Assembly (NCBI GenBank): GCA_036351435.1
Contig: JAZBPA010000021.1
Coordinates: 1 to 16,774, forward strand
Reading direction: 5' to 3'
DNA length: 16,774 nucleotides
From: JAAUQA01 sp036351435
Lineage (GTDB): Bacteria > Pseudomonadota > Gammaproteobacteria > Competibacterales > Competibacteraceae
The notes under the pieces were generated by a model. The model was not told where the DNA came from and searched no databases. It saw only the letters and a list, made by a program, of their open reading frames with translations. This document shows, one piece after another, positions 1 through 7,575 of the stretch. The translations under genes and the position numbers were made by a program. Within the stretch, counting starts at the first letter, position 1. Every line of letters begins with the position of its first letter.

Positions 1-2955
1 CATGTTGCGGTTGACATAGGCGTTGCCGGCCCGAATGCGCTCAGTGACATGGCGCACGGTACGATCAATCCGGCTGTGGATGCCGAAGGTCAGCCCGAAA
101 CCAGTCGCATTAACGGCGTCGATGACCTTGTCCAGTTGGTTGGCGGGGTAGCGCACCACGTGTAACACGGGTCCGAAGATTTCCCGTTCCAGTTGCGCGA
201 GGTCCTTGATCTCGAACGCCTGCGGGGCAAAAAAGCTGCCGTGAGTCGTCTCAGGCCCGAGTGGGCAACGGTAGATCAAGCGAGCTTCCTGTTCCATACG
301 CTCGGCATGACGTTGCAACATGGCTTGGGCTTCGGTATCAATGACCGGCCCCACATCGGTAGCCAGATGGCTGGGATCACCAACTCTGAGCTCCAGCATG
401 GCTCCGGCCAGCATCTCGATTAGCTTGGTTGCAATGTCTTCTTGCACGAACAAGACTCGTAGCGCTGAACAACGTTGGCCGGCGCTCTGAAAACTGGAAG
501 CGAGCACGTCGACAACCACTTGCTCCGGCAGCGCTGAAGAATCCACAATCATCACATTCTGACCACCGGTTTCAGCAATCAGCGGCACGATGGGACCGCG
601 ACGAGCCGCCAGGGTGCGGTTAATCGACCAAGCGGTCTCGGTGGAACCGGTAAAGGCCACTCCCGCCACTCGGTGATCGTCGATCAACCGCGCGCCGACT
701 GCGCCGTCGCCCGGCAGACAGTGCAGAACATCGCCCGGTATTCCAGCGCGGAGCAGTAGTTGCGCGGCATATGTCGCGATCAGCGGGGTTTGCTCGGCGG
801 GTTTGGCCACCACGGCATTACCGGCCACCAACGCCGCCGCCACCTGCCCCATGAAAATGGCTAAGGGAAAATTCCAGGGACTGATGCAGACAAACACGCC
901 CCGACCGTGCCAGCGCAATTGATCCCGTTCCCCGGTAGGTCCCGGTAGATTCTGCGGTTGGGCAAAGTCAAGGCGCGCACGGTCGGCATAATAACGGCAG
1001 AAATCGACGGCCTCGCGGACTTCAGCCACGCCGTCGCTGATCGTCTTGCCGCCTTCCTGGGCGCACAGCGCGAGCAGGGTAGCCATTTCCGCTTCCAGCA
1101 AATCCGCCGCTCGATCCAAGCAGGCAGCGCGTGTTTCCGCCGGAGTATCCGCCCAGGCCGACGCAGCGCGACTGGCGATACCCAGCGCTTTGCCGATTTC
1201 CTCGACGCTGGCCTCCACCACCGTGCCGACGCAACGGCTTCGGTCGGATGGCGAAAAAACTTCTCTGCCGTCGCCGCCGTGTACTTTGCCGCCGATGATC
1301 GGGGCGGCCTGCCAATGCTGCCGGTCGGCATCCGCCATCGCGGCGGCCAGAGCGCTCAGCGCGCTGTTATCGCTGAGATCAATGCCTTTGGAATTCAGCC
1401 GTCCCGCACCGAAAAGGTGCCGGGGCAAGGCAATCCGGGGATGGGGGATCTGCGCAAGCTTGGCCACTTTGGCCACCGGATCGGCGATGATCTCTTCGAT
1501 GGGAGCAGCGCGGTCCACGATCCGATTGACAAATGAGGTATTGGAGCCATTTTCCAATAGCCGCCGCACCAGATAAGCCAGTAAATCTTCGTGATGGCCG
1601 ATGGGCGCATAGATCCGACAGGGAATGTTATGGCCTTGCGGATTGACTACTTGATCGTAAAGCGCCTCGCCCATGCCGTGCAGGCGTTGAAACTCGAAGT
1701 CGCGCCGTTTACCGGCAAGTTCCATGATCGCCGCCACCGTATGGGCGTTGTGGGTGGCGAACTGGGGATAGAACGCGTCGCGCGCCGCCAGCACCTTGCG
1801 CGCACAAGCGAGGTAGGACACATCGGTAGACGCTTTGCGGGTGAACACCGGGTAGCCGTCCAATCCTAGTTCCTGAGCACGTTTGATTTCAGCATCCCAA
1901 TAGGCGCCTTTGACCAACCGAATCATCAGCCGACGGTTCTGACTGCGTGCCAGGTCGGTCAACCAGTCGACGATGTAAAACGCCCGCTTCTGATAAGTGG
2001 GCAACGCCAGCCCCAACCCTTCCCACCCCTTGAGCGCGGGGTCGGTGAACAGTCGCTTGAGCAGGTCCAGCGATAAATCCATGCGGAAGGCTTCTTCTGA
2101 GTCGATGTTCAGGGCAATATTGTATTGCTTGGCCAGTAGCGCCAGCGCCCGCACACGGGGCAGCAGTTCGGCGACCATTCGCTCGCCTTGAGCCGGTTCG
2201 TAACGGGGATGCAGGGCGGATAGCTTGACTGAAATCCCCGGTCCATCGACCGGTCCGCGATCACCGGCGACTTCGCCAATGGCGGCGATGGCCTCCTCAT
2301 AAGATTTCAAATAGCGCTCTGCGGCGGCGGCGGTGCGCGCCGCTTCGCCCAGCATGTCGAAGGAATGACGGTAGCCTTTTTTTTCGTCGTTACGGCTGCG
2401 TTGCAACGCGGTTCTGACCGTATGCGCCATGACGAACTGACGCCCGAGTATGCCCATCGCCTGGGTAATCGCTTTGCGAATTACCGGTTCACCGCTGCGT
2501 TGCACCAATTTTCTGAAGGTGCCTTCGCGATCCTTGAGCTTTACCATCCGTCCGGTCAGCATCAGCCCCCAAGTTGAGGCATTGACGAACGAGGATTCGC
2601 TATGTCCCAGATGCTTTTCCCAATCGCCGGCGCTGATTTTGTCGTAAATGAGCGCATCGGCGGTGTGGGTATCGGGGATGCGGAGCAGCGCTTCGGCCAA
2701 ACACATGAGCACCACCCCTTCCTGATTGGATAGATCATACTCATGCATCAAGCCGTCGATACCGCTGGGAAGACCCTGGCGCCGCACCTCTTCGACTAAG
2801 GAACGTGCTCGATGCTCAATGCGTTCCTTGAGATCGTCGTTAAATAGAGCCTCTTTGAGCAACAAAGCGACATGCTCGCTTTCATCGACCCGATAGGCAG
2901 CGTTAATAGGTGGGTATAGGGAATCGGATGCAAGGCTGGGTTCGAAGAATTTCAT
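1..2955 (-). CDS. putA: Bifunctional proline dehydrogenase / L-glutamate gamma-semialdehyde dehydrogenase PutA (partial, C-terminus outside window)
   Basis: PutA oxidises proline to pyrroline-5-carboxylate with FAD, then to glutamate with NAD+. I followed one open frame of 985 codons from the ATG at 2955 to the window edge, with no stop or frameshift. The proline dehydrogenase barrel shows RLVKGAYWD at 346-354 and YLVRRLLENG with Y461, R464 and R465, matching the substrate-binding Tyr/Arg residues of E. coli PutA. The aldehyde dehydrogenase half shows SPWNF (692-696), FTGSTE (768-773), the general base E795 in AETGG and the nucleophile C829 in GQRCS. The last residues read VNRNM, so the final Rossmann and dimerisation segment is missing, probably 50 residues or more. 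The protein starts about 90 residues later than E. coli PutA and has no ribbon-helix-helix domain, so it should not repress its own gene. A strong Shine-Dalgarno supports the start. Confidence 0.96.
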   Translation of the reverse strand, partial: MKFFEPSLASDSLYPPINAAYRVDESEHVALLLKEALFNDDLKERIEHRARSLVEEVRRQGLPSGIDGLMHEYDLSNQEGVVLMCLAEALLRIPDTHTADALIYDKISAGDWEKHLGHSESSFVNASTWGLMLTGRMVKLKDREGTFRKLVQRSGEPVIRKAITQAMGILGRQFVMAHTVRTALQRSRNDEKKGYRHSFDMLGEAARTAAAAERYLKSYEEAIAAIGEVAGDRGPVDGPGISVKLSALHPRYEPAQGERMVAELLPRVRALALLAKQYNIALNIDSEEAFRMDLSLDLLKRLFTDPALKGWEGLGLALPTYQKRAFYIVDWLTDLARSQNRRLMIRLVKGAYWDAEIKRAQELGLDGYPVFTRKASTDVSYLACARKVLAARDAFYPQFATHNAHTVAAIMELAGKRRDFEFQRLHGMGEALYDQVVNPQGHNIPCRIYAPIGHHEDLLAYLVRRLLENGSNTSFVNRIVDRAAPIEEIIADPVAKVAKLAQIPHPRIALPRHLFGAGRLNSKGIDLSDNSALSALAAAMADADRQHWQAAPIIGGKVHGGDGREVFSPSDRSRCVGTVVEASVEEIGKALGIASRAASAWADTPAETRAACLDRAADLLEAEMATLLALCAQEGGKTISDGVAEVREAVDFCRYYADRARLDFAQPQNLPGPTGERDQLRWHGRGVFVCISPWNFPLAIFMGQVAAALVAGNAVVAKPAEQTPLIATYAAQLLLRAGIPGDVLHCLPGDGAVGARLIDDHRVAGVAFTGSTETAWSINRTLAARRGPIVPLIAETGGQNVMIVDSSALPEQVVVDVLASSFQSAGQRCSALRVLFVQEDIATKLIEMLAGAMLELRVGDPSHLATDVGPVIDTEAQAMLQRHAERMEQEARLIYRCPLGPETTHGSFFAPQAFEIKDLAQLEREIFGPVLHVVRYPANQLDKVIDAVNATGFGLTFGIHSRIDRTVRHVTERIRAGNAYVNRNM

Positions 2956-2964
2956 CGCAGAATG

Positions 2965-2971
2965 CCCTCCT
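2965..2971 (-). promoter_or_regulatory. Shine-Dalgarno of putA
   Basis: AGGAGGG on the minus strand lies 9 nt upstream of the ATG at 2955. It fixes the start of putA and rules out a longer N-terminus with a DNA-binding domain. I found no clear sigma70 promoter in the 210 bp upstream. A TATAAT-like string sits immediately upstream of this site, too close to serve as the -10 of a normal leader. Confidence 0.7.
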
Positions 2972-3003
2972 GATTATAATCAAAAGCATAGATCAGTTAG
3001 GCA

Positions 3004-3021
3004 GAAAATCGCTCGGGCGAT
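3004..3021 (-). terminator. Weak hairpin with short T run between the coiled-coil gene and putA
   Basis: On the minus strand ATCGC-CCGA-GCGAT forms a 5-bp stem with a 4-nt loop and is followed by a short T run. It lies about 145 bp past the coiled-coil gene and upstream of putA. The stem is short, so this is only a candidate terminator or leader structure. Confidence 0.2.
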
Positions 3022-3165
3022 GCGCGACGTTAACCGAATATTTTTCCTAGCAAATAAATCCTGTAGTTAAAGCAAGCAATACAGCAATGATCTGTGACTC
3101 GTTAGGAGGGCGAACCGATCAGAGCTTATAATGGTTTTAAAGCAGGAAACCACATCCGGGAAAAG

Positions 3166-3987
3166 TTAACGTGAATTTTCTTCCTGTAAATGCATTAAGC
3201 GTTCAAGCAATTGTCCGATTTCCTCTTCTAGTGCTTGTTGGATTTGCTCTGCATGGTTCTGCTGGGTGGCCAATTTATCCTCCAGCATTTTTTTGTCTGC
3301 TTGGGTTTTGCTGAGTTGATTACGTGCATCTTCCAGTTCATTTTTCCAGGTATTGTATTCTGATCCCAACATGCCTGAGGCTAGCTTCCCTTCCAGTCTT
3401 TGCTGGGCAGTTTGCGCTTCGGCCAATTGAATATCGAGTTCTAGGCGGGTTTGTTCCCAGTCGTTGCGTTCCGTTTCTAGTCGACCTTCGGTAGTTGCTT
3501 TTTCCTGTTGTAACCGATCGCACCAAGTTTGCATATGGGTAATATCTTTATCCAAGTTTTGTCGTTCTCTTTGCCAACGCGCTGTTTGCTGGTTGAGCGT
3601 GTTTTCCAACGCCGTCTTTTCTTGTTGCAGCTTTTCCAGTTGAATACGGAGTTGTTTTAATTCCTGTACCCGCATTTCACGCTCTTGATTCCAATGTGTC
3701 GTTTGTTCATTGTGGGTTTTGTCCAGCTCATTTTTCTCTGTTGTAATTTTTTCAAGAACCGTGTCGAAATCTTCCTGATTTTTTGCGGTTGCTTGCTGTT
3801 CAATTTGTCTTTGCAATTGCTCTTTAGAAAGATCATGTTGCAGTTCCTCACGTTCCGCGCTGACTTCTGACAATCGTTGCCTGATGTGTTGTGCTTTTCG
3901 GAAAGTGGCCAGGTAGAAAGTAATAACTCCAACAATTAAACCAACTACACACCCAACGATTAATGGCAGTATACTGTCTGTTCCCAT
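3166..3987 (-). CDS. Membrane-anchored coiled-coil protein with a 39-residue repeat, function unknown
   Basis: I do not recognise this 273-residue protein as a named family. Residues 7-28 form one hydrophobic helix, and a charged segment follows, suggesting an N-terminal anchor with the rest in the cytoplasm. From about 32 to the end it is rich in Glu, Gln, Lys and Leu with heptad-like spacing, typical of a long coiled coil. Within it, units starting at residues 84, 123 and 162 are each exactly 39 residues long, begin with Glu-Lys, and carry Trp at the same place (W99, W138, W177). A weaker unit starts at 45. The gene begins 36 bp after the response-regulator gene in the same direction and is just as AT-rich, so the two are probably co-transcribed. 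The ATG at 3987 has only a weak Shine-Dalgarno (TAAGAG). It could be a scaffold for its neighbour; that is inference. Confidence 0.8.
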   Translation of the reverse strand: MGTDSILPLIVGCVVGLIVGVITFYLATFRKAQHIRQRLSEVSAEREELQHDLSKEQLQRQIEQQATAKNQEDFDTVLEKITTEKNELDKTHNEQTTHWNQEREMRVQELKQLRIQLEKLQQEKTALENTLNQQTARWQRERQNLDKDITHMQTWCDRLQQEKATTEGRLETERNDWEQTRLELDIQLAEAQTAQQRLEGKLASGMLGSEYNTWKNELEDARNQLSKTQADKKMLEDKLATQQNHAEQIQQALEEEIGQLLERLMHLQEENSR

Positions 3988-4023
3988 GCTATCTAACTCT
4001 TAGTGAGATGAAAGAAATTTCGC

Positions 4024-4953
4024 TTATCTTGGATAGAAAAAAACAAGGCCAATAGCGACAATACTAGCAACCAGAGCTAAACTGGACAGTATATAAGCAG
4101 TGCTGTTATTGGGCTTTGTGGATGAGGCGGCTTGTTCAGTAATGGTGGATTTAATTCTATTTTCCAGGTTATCGATATGCTTTAGCAATGTTTCTCTGGA
4201 TCGGGTAGTTTCTTGTGAGGCGATATCTCGCATTAAGTTTGGTATATCTTGTTCTGGATTTTCTAGCGTTTGTATTCTCGTCCTGAGTTCGGCGATGCGT
4301 GTGCCGACTTGTTGGGCTAAGTGACGATACAGCGTACTGAAACGGGTATCGTAAATTTTGCTCGCCACATCTGAGATTTTTTTTTCAGTATTCTCTAAAA
4401 CTTCTTCTTTTGCCTGAAAAAGCTTCTCATCAAGCAGTGGGATGATTTGAGTACGTAAAATTTCGTCGATAATAGACTCTGTAGTGCCTCTGACCAACTC
4501 TTGTATAGCCGGCATCGGAATAGTGGCTTGACTTGCGATTTTTTCTTTTTCGGTTGCTGTCGATTTAACTCCCATAGCAGCAGTGGTAGCATTCAATTTA
4601 TCCATAATATCTTTTAGTGCATTTGTGGTGGCCGGCTTCAGCAGAATGCCGGCAACACCGTAACTTTGCACTTGTTCTATATAAGCCTCACCTTCCTTAG
4701 AGGTGTACATGGCAATCGGTATGTCGGTCAGTTCGGGATTTTCTCTTACAGCCTTGACTGTTTGTAATCCGGTCATGCCGGGCATGGTGTGGTCCATAAA
4801 AATAGCATCGGGACGGTGAGTAGCTAAATAATCCAATGCTTCCTCTCCAGAGGCTACGGCATCCACGTTCAAGTCCATGCTTTTTAACATGCGGGTAAGT
4901 ACGAGGCGAGCGGATTTTGAATCGTCGACGATCAACGTATTTTTGATTGACAT
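4024..4953 (-). CDS. Response-regulator receiver protein with coiled middle region and C-terminal transmembrane anchor
   Basis: The 309-residue protein starts with a complete CheY-like receiver domain (about 5-120). The acidic pair D10/D11, phospho-acceptor D54 in MDHTMPGMTG, T84 and K106-P107 are all present, so it should be phosphorylatable by a histidine kinase. No HTH, GGDEF, EAL or HD-GYP output domain follows. Residues about 125-280 look helical and partly coiled-coil (for example KKISDVASKIYD and RIAELRTRIQTLEN). Residues about 284-306 form one hydrophobic helix ending in YPR, predicted to anchor the C-terminus in the inner membrane. The 36-bp gap to the downstream coiled-coil gene suggests an operon. 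No kinase gene is in the window, so the phosphodonor is unknown. The start at 4953 has a G-rich Shine-Dalgarno-like stretch just upstream. The receiver call is firm; the output mechanism is not known. Confidence 0.9.
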   Translation of the reverse strand: MSIKNTLIVDDSKSARLVLTRMLKSMDLNVDAVASGEEALDYLATHRPDAIFMDHTMPGMTGLQTVKAVRENPELTDIPIAMYTSKEGEAYIEQVQSYGVAGILLKPATTNALKDIMDKLNATTAAMGVKSTATEKEKIASQATIPMPAIQELVRGTTESIIDEILRTQIIPLLDEKLFQAKEEVLENTEKKISDVASKIYDTRFSTLYRHLAQQVGTRIAELRTRIQTLENPEQDIPNLMRDIASQETTRSRETLLKHIDNLENRIKSTITEQAASSTKPNNSTAYILSSLALVASIVAIGLVFFYPR

Positions 4954-4956
4954 AAA

Positions 4957-4969
4957 TCCCCCATAGGGG
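4957..4969 (-). promoter_or_regulatory. Short G/C hairpin covering the ribosome-binding region of the response-regulator gene
   Basis: On the minus strand CCCC-TAT-GGGG can pair, and the GGGGGA arm is the only Shine-Dalgarno-like sequence before the ATG at 4953. The hairpin could lower translation by hiding that site. It has four base pairs and a 3-nt loop, so it may be chance. Confidence 0.2.
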
Positions 4970-5156
4970 TCAATAGAAAAAATGTAAAAAGATGTTAATT
5001 TTTGGATTCGACCAGCCCTGTATCGCTATAGAATCATTTTTACTATGACAGGCATTTTCTATATTGCTGGACGCATAATTAATCTTGGAAGCACAGCAGG
5101 CAATTGTCAACGGTAAACCTATCGGAAATGGGCTGGCCCACCGGTTATGTGCGCGC

Positions 5157-5825
5157 CTAGCTTCGAACTGTGGCTTGGGGTGCATATTCCAGGACAAATG
5201 CCCTAATTTCTCGCAATAAGCGTTCTGTAGCCCGAATGGCTGCCAGGACGCCGCCATTGGCATCCTCGCTGGGCGCCAGCTCAATTGCTTCGAACAACTG
5301 AGTCGCTAGAATATGACTGGTTGCCATATCGATCAATTTAGCGCGCAAGGTGACCCGTACCCGGCTGGGTTGTTGCAAAAATTCCTGCTGTAACCGAATC
5401 AGGTTAACATCCAAACGCAAGTCCACCGGGACCAAGGCGGGCGGTGTCAGCACTGCTGCAAACGCTTGGCTGTCTTCCAAGACCTGCACTAATAAGGGTA
5501 ATAACATCCTGGCCGGCGTGTCGATCCAACTGCTTTGGGTGTAATAGGTCAACGCCGCGGGTGCTTGGCTATAAGCAATGCTGGGGGTATCGAATCCAGC
5601 TTCGGCACGCGGTTCGGCGACTAACAAGGTCTTCCGAGTGGAAATTTCAGCTGGCCCCATGGCGAGCTGGGCATCCAACAAATATGTGCGTTGGACAGAC
5701 TCATTGCCGAGCAGATTGGAAGCGCAACCCGTCAACGCCCAGCTCACCAGCACCATGGCGAAAAGAAGCAAAGGGTTTCCTTGCGAAGTAGATTGAGTTC
5801 GTTTGCAGCGCCGAGCATTCATCAT
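5157..5825 (-). CDS. ABC-type transport auxiliary lipoprotein (PqiC/YmbA-like)
   Basis: This 222-residue protein has a basic N-terminus, a hydrophobic segment (18-33) and a lipobox LTGC with C34 as the likely lipidated cysteine. The residue after the cysteine is Ala rather than Asp, consistent with outer-membrane sorting. The body (Q-RTYLLDAQ, a long middle, then LRLDVNLIRLQQEF and RVTLRAKLID) fits the auxiliary lipoprotein family PF03886, whose PqiC member partners an MCE protein. It is the last gene of the transporter cluster, 8 bp after the MCE gene. Its likely role is to receive or pass lipids at the outer membrane together with the MCE protein. Two adjacent ATG codons (5825 and 5822) are possible starts; AGGTGA upstream favours 5825. 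The family call rests on context as well as sequence. Confidence 0.85.
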   Translation of the reverse strand: MMNARRCKRTQSTSQGNPLLLFAMVLVSWALTGCASNLLGNESVQRTYLLDAQLAMGPAEISTRKTLLVAEPRAEAGFDTPSIAYSQAPAALTYYTQSSWIDTPARMLLPLLVQVLEDSQAFAAVLTPPALVPVDLRLDVNLIRLQQEFLQQPSRVRVTLRAKLIDMATSHILATQLFEAIELAPSEDANGGVLAAIRATERLLREIRAFVLEYAPQATVRS

Positions 5826-5833
5826 TTCACCTG

Positions 5834-6799
5834 TTACTTTTCTCCCGGTCCCGGCTCATTGGTTGGCTTGCCAAACAACAACATACGGGGATTGCGTTCC
5901 AACGCTTGTACAAAGCGCTCCAATGCGTTGGCTAACCGATTCAGATCGTACAGCAAAACCGGCAACTCCGGTGTTGCGCTGCGTGTCAGCTTTTGCAAGT
6001 CTTGCAAACTTCGGACAAAAGCCAACCGCAATGCTTCGCTGGTTTGCGTCACGCTGTTGACCATAGTGTCGGCATCGACAAAGGTCTTATTGACTTGGCC
6101 TAGTAACGGTTTTAGCTCAGCGGTGGCCTGCGCACTGTTGGCCAAGATGCCGGCGGTATTGTCGATGGCTTGGTTGAGCTTATCCGAGCTAGCCACTAAG
6201 CTGCCGGTGAACTTTTCTAAGTTGGCTACCGTTTGGTCGATGGACTGGGCGCGACCGGCTAAAGATTGACTCAGAGTCGCCAAATTAGCGAGAGTTTGAC
6301 TGACTGCTGACAGATTGTCATTGCTTAACAAACGATCTACCTTGACCGTTAAATCTTGAAAGGCGCTGGTGACCTGAGCAACCAAGGACGGACTAGTTTT
6401 GATGATCGGCATGGGTTCATCTGCCGTGGGAAGTAGTGGTGGGGTGTCGGTGCCACCACTTAATTCTACATAAACCAGTCCGGTAATCCCTTGTACTACC
6501 AACTTCGCCGTGGTGTCTTCCCGGATGGGTGTGCCGCGTTCGATACGCAGAATCAATTCCACCCAGTCGGGAAACTGCTTGTCCAACTTGATTGATGTCA
6601 CTTGGCCGACATCTACACCCTTGTATCTAACGGCGGCATTGACATTCAAGCCTGACACCGACTCTATGCTGTAAACCCGATAAGAATCGTAGACGCGCTG
6701 ATCAGTAGCGGCGCTTAGCCAAGCGATCACAGCGAGCGCAGCAGCGCCTAGTACGACCACGAATAAACCGGCTAAGGTGTAATTGACATTCGATTCCAT
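5834..6799 (-). CDS. MCE (MlaD-family) substrate-binding protein of a lipid ABC transporter
   Basis: MCE proteins bind lipids in the periplasm and form hexameric rings on MlaE-type permeases. This 321-residue protein has one N-terminal transmembrane helix (about 8-30) and one MCE domain (about 38-117) with the hallmarks GLNVNAAVRYKGVDVGQV and, at the end of the domain, GITGLVYVELSGG. Residues about 135-300 are a long helical tail rich in Leu, Ala, Ser and Thr, longer than in E. coli MlaD. Such helices form periplasmic extensions in other MCE proteins, so this one may reach towards the lipoprotein encoded next. The gene starts 2 bp after the ATPase stop; AAGGA at 6805-6809 overlaps the end of the ATPase gene and serves as its Shine-Dalgarno, pointing to tight co-expression. 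Confidence 0.94.
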   Translation of the reverse strand: MESNVNYTLAGLFVVVLGAAALAVIAWLSAATDQRVYDSYRVYSIESVSGLNVNAAVRYKGVDVGQVTSIKLDKQFPDWVELILRIERGTPIREDTTAKLVVQGITGLVYVELSGGTDTPPLLPTADEPMPIIKTSPSLVAQVTSAFQDLTVKVDRLLSNDNLSAVSQTLANLATLSQSLAGRAQSIDQTVANLEKFTGSLVASSDKLNQAIDNTAGILANSAQATAELKPLLGQVNKTFVDADTMVNSVTQTSEALRLAFVRSLQDLQKLTRSATPELPVLLYDLNRLANALERFVQALERNPRMLLFGKPTNEPGPGEK

Positions 6800-6801
6800 T
6801 G

Positions 6802-7575
6802 TTATCCTTGCGCCGCTTGTACTGCCCGACCACGCGGGCCGCCTAGATATTCTTGGATTAAAGGATGTTCAGACTGGGTCAGCTCCGTCATGCTGGCATA
6901 ACCGATGACTTTGCGTTCGCCCATAAAGGCGACTCGGTCAGTGACCCGCCACAGCGAATCCAAATCATGGGTCACCATCACCACAGTCAGGCCTAGCGAA
7001 TCTTTGAGTTGTAAGATCAACTCGTCTAAAGCATTAGCGCTGACCGGGTCCAACCCGGCTGAAGGTTCGTCCAGAAACAGTAAATCCGGGTCCAGCGCCA
7101 AAGCCCGTGCTAACGCTGCGCGTTTGATCATTCCGCCGCTGAGCTCAGCCGGATAATTATCGGCTGCATGAGCGGGTAAGCCCGCTAAAGCGATTTTCAA
7201 GTCAGCGATGGCATTGATGGTATTGCGATCCAAACGGGTGTGCTCTAACAAAGGTACCGCCACATTCTCGCGAATGGTCAATGAGGTGAACAGCGCGCCT
7301 TTTTGAAACAGCACGCCGAACCGTCGATTTAGTTGCTGGCTGTGCTTGCGGTTAGTGCCGACCACCTCCCGACCGAAAACCCGAATTGACCCGGCAGCAG
7401 GCTTGGTCAGCATAATAATCTCGCGCAGCAAGGTGGTTTTACCACACCCACTGCCGCCGACTAAAGCCACTATTGCTCCCCGCTCTATGGTCAGGTTGAG
7501 CTGTTCATGCACCACCAGCGAACCGAACTGAGTCTTGAGGTCGCGGATTTCGATCACACTGTCTGGGGCTGTCAT
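6802..7575 (-). CDS. MlaF-type ABC transporter ATP-binding protein
   Basis: This is the ATPase that powers the lipid transporter on the inner face of the inner membrane. With the ATG at 7575 it is 257 residues long, the usual size for the family. Walker A is GGSGCGKT (40-47), the Q-loop is FQKG (Q91), the ABC signature is LSGGM (145-149), Walker B and the catalytic Glu are LLFLDE (165-170), and the switch His is H203 in THD. LSGGM instead of LSGGQ is typical of MlaF-like ATPases. The frame is open further upstream to 7710, but those codons lie inside the permease gene and do not look like a transporter N-terminus. The ATG at 7575 overlaps the permease TGA (ATGA), indicating translational coupling, so I chose it. 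Confidence 0.95.
   Translation of the reverse strand: MTAPDSVIEIRDLKTQFGSLVVHEQLNLTIERGAIVALVGGSGCGKTTLLREIIMLTKPAAGSIRVFGREVVGTNRKHSQQLNRRFGVLFQKGALFTSLTIRENVAVPLLEHTRLDRNTINAIADLKIALAGLPAHAADNYPAELSGGMIKRAALARALALDPDLLFLDEPSAGLDPVSANALDELILQLKDSLGLTVVMVTHDLDSLWRVTDRVAFMGERKVIGYASMTELTQSEHPLIQEYLGGPRGRAVQAAQG

Noticed and set aside
958..1536. Plus-strand open frame of 192 codons opposite putA
   Set aside because: It lies fully antisense to the continuous putA frame with its conserved motifs and has no recognisable domain; GC-rich genes commonly create such shadow frames.
1..2955. Possible frameshift in putA, because only short other-frame fragments stand out here
   Set aside because: Reading the minus strand in blocks from 2955 to 1 gave one uninterrupted frame with the expected motifs in order; it merely has no stop codon inside the window.
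5081..5110. Perfect TTGACA (minus strand, 5110-5105) as a promoter for the response-regulator operon
   Set aside because: The best -10 at 17-18 bp spacing (AAGATT) matches consensus at only three of six positions, so I do not call it; transcript-start mapping would decide.
4970..5284. Minus-strand open frame of 104 codons overlapping the end of the lipoprotein gene
   Set aside because: It overlaps a better-supported gene, has mixed composition with no domain, and its second half is AT-rich intergenic sequence.
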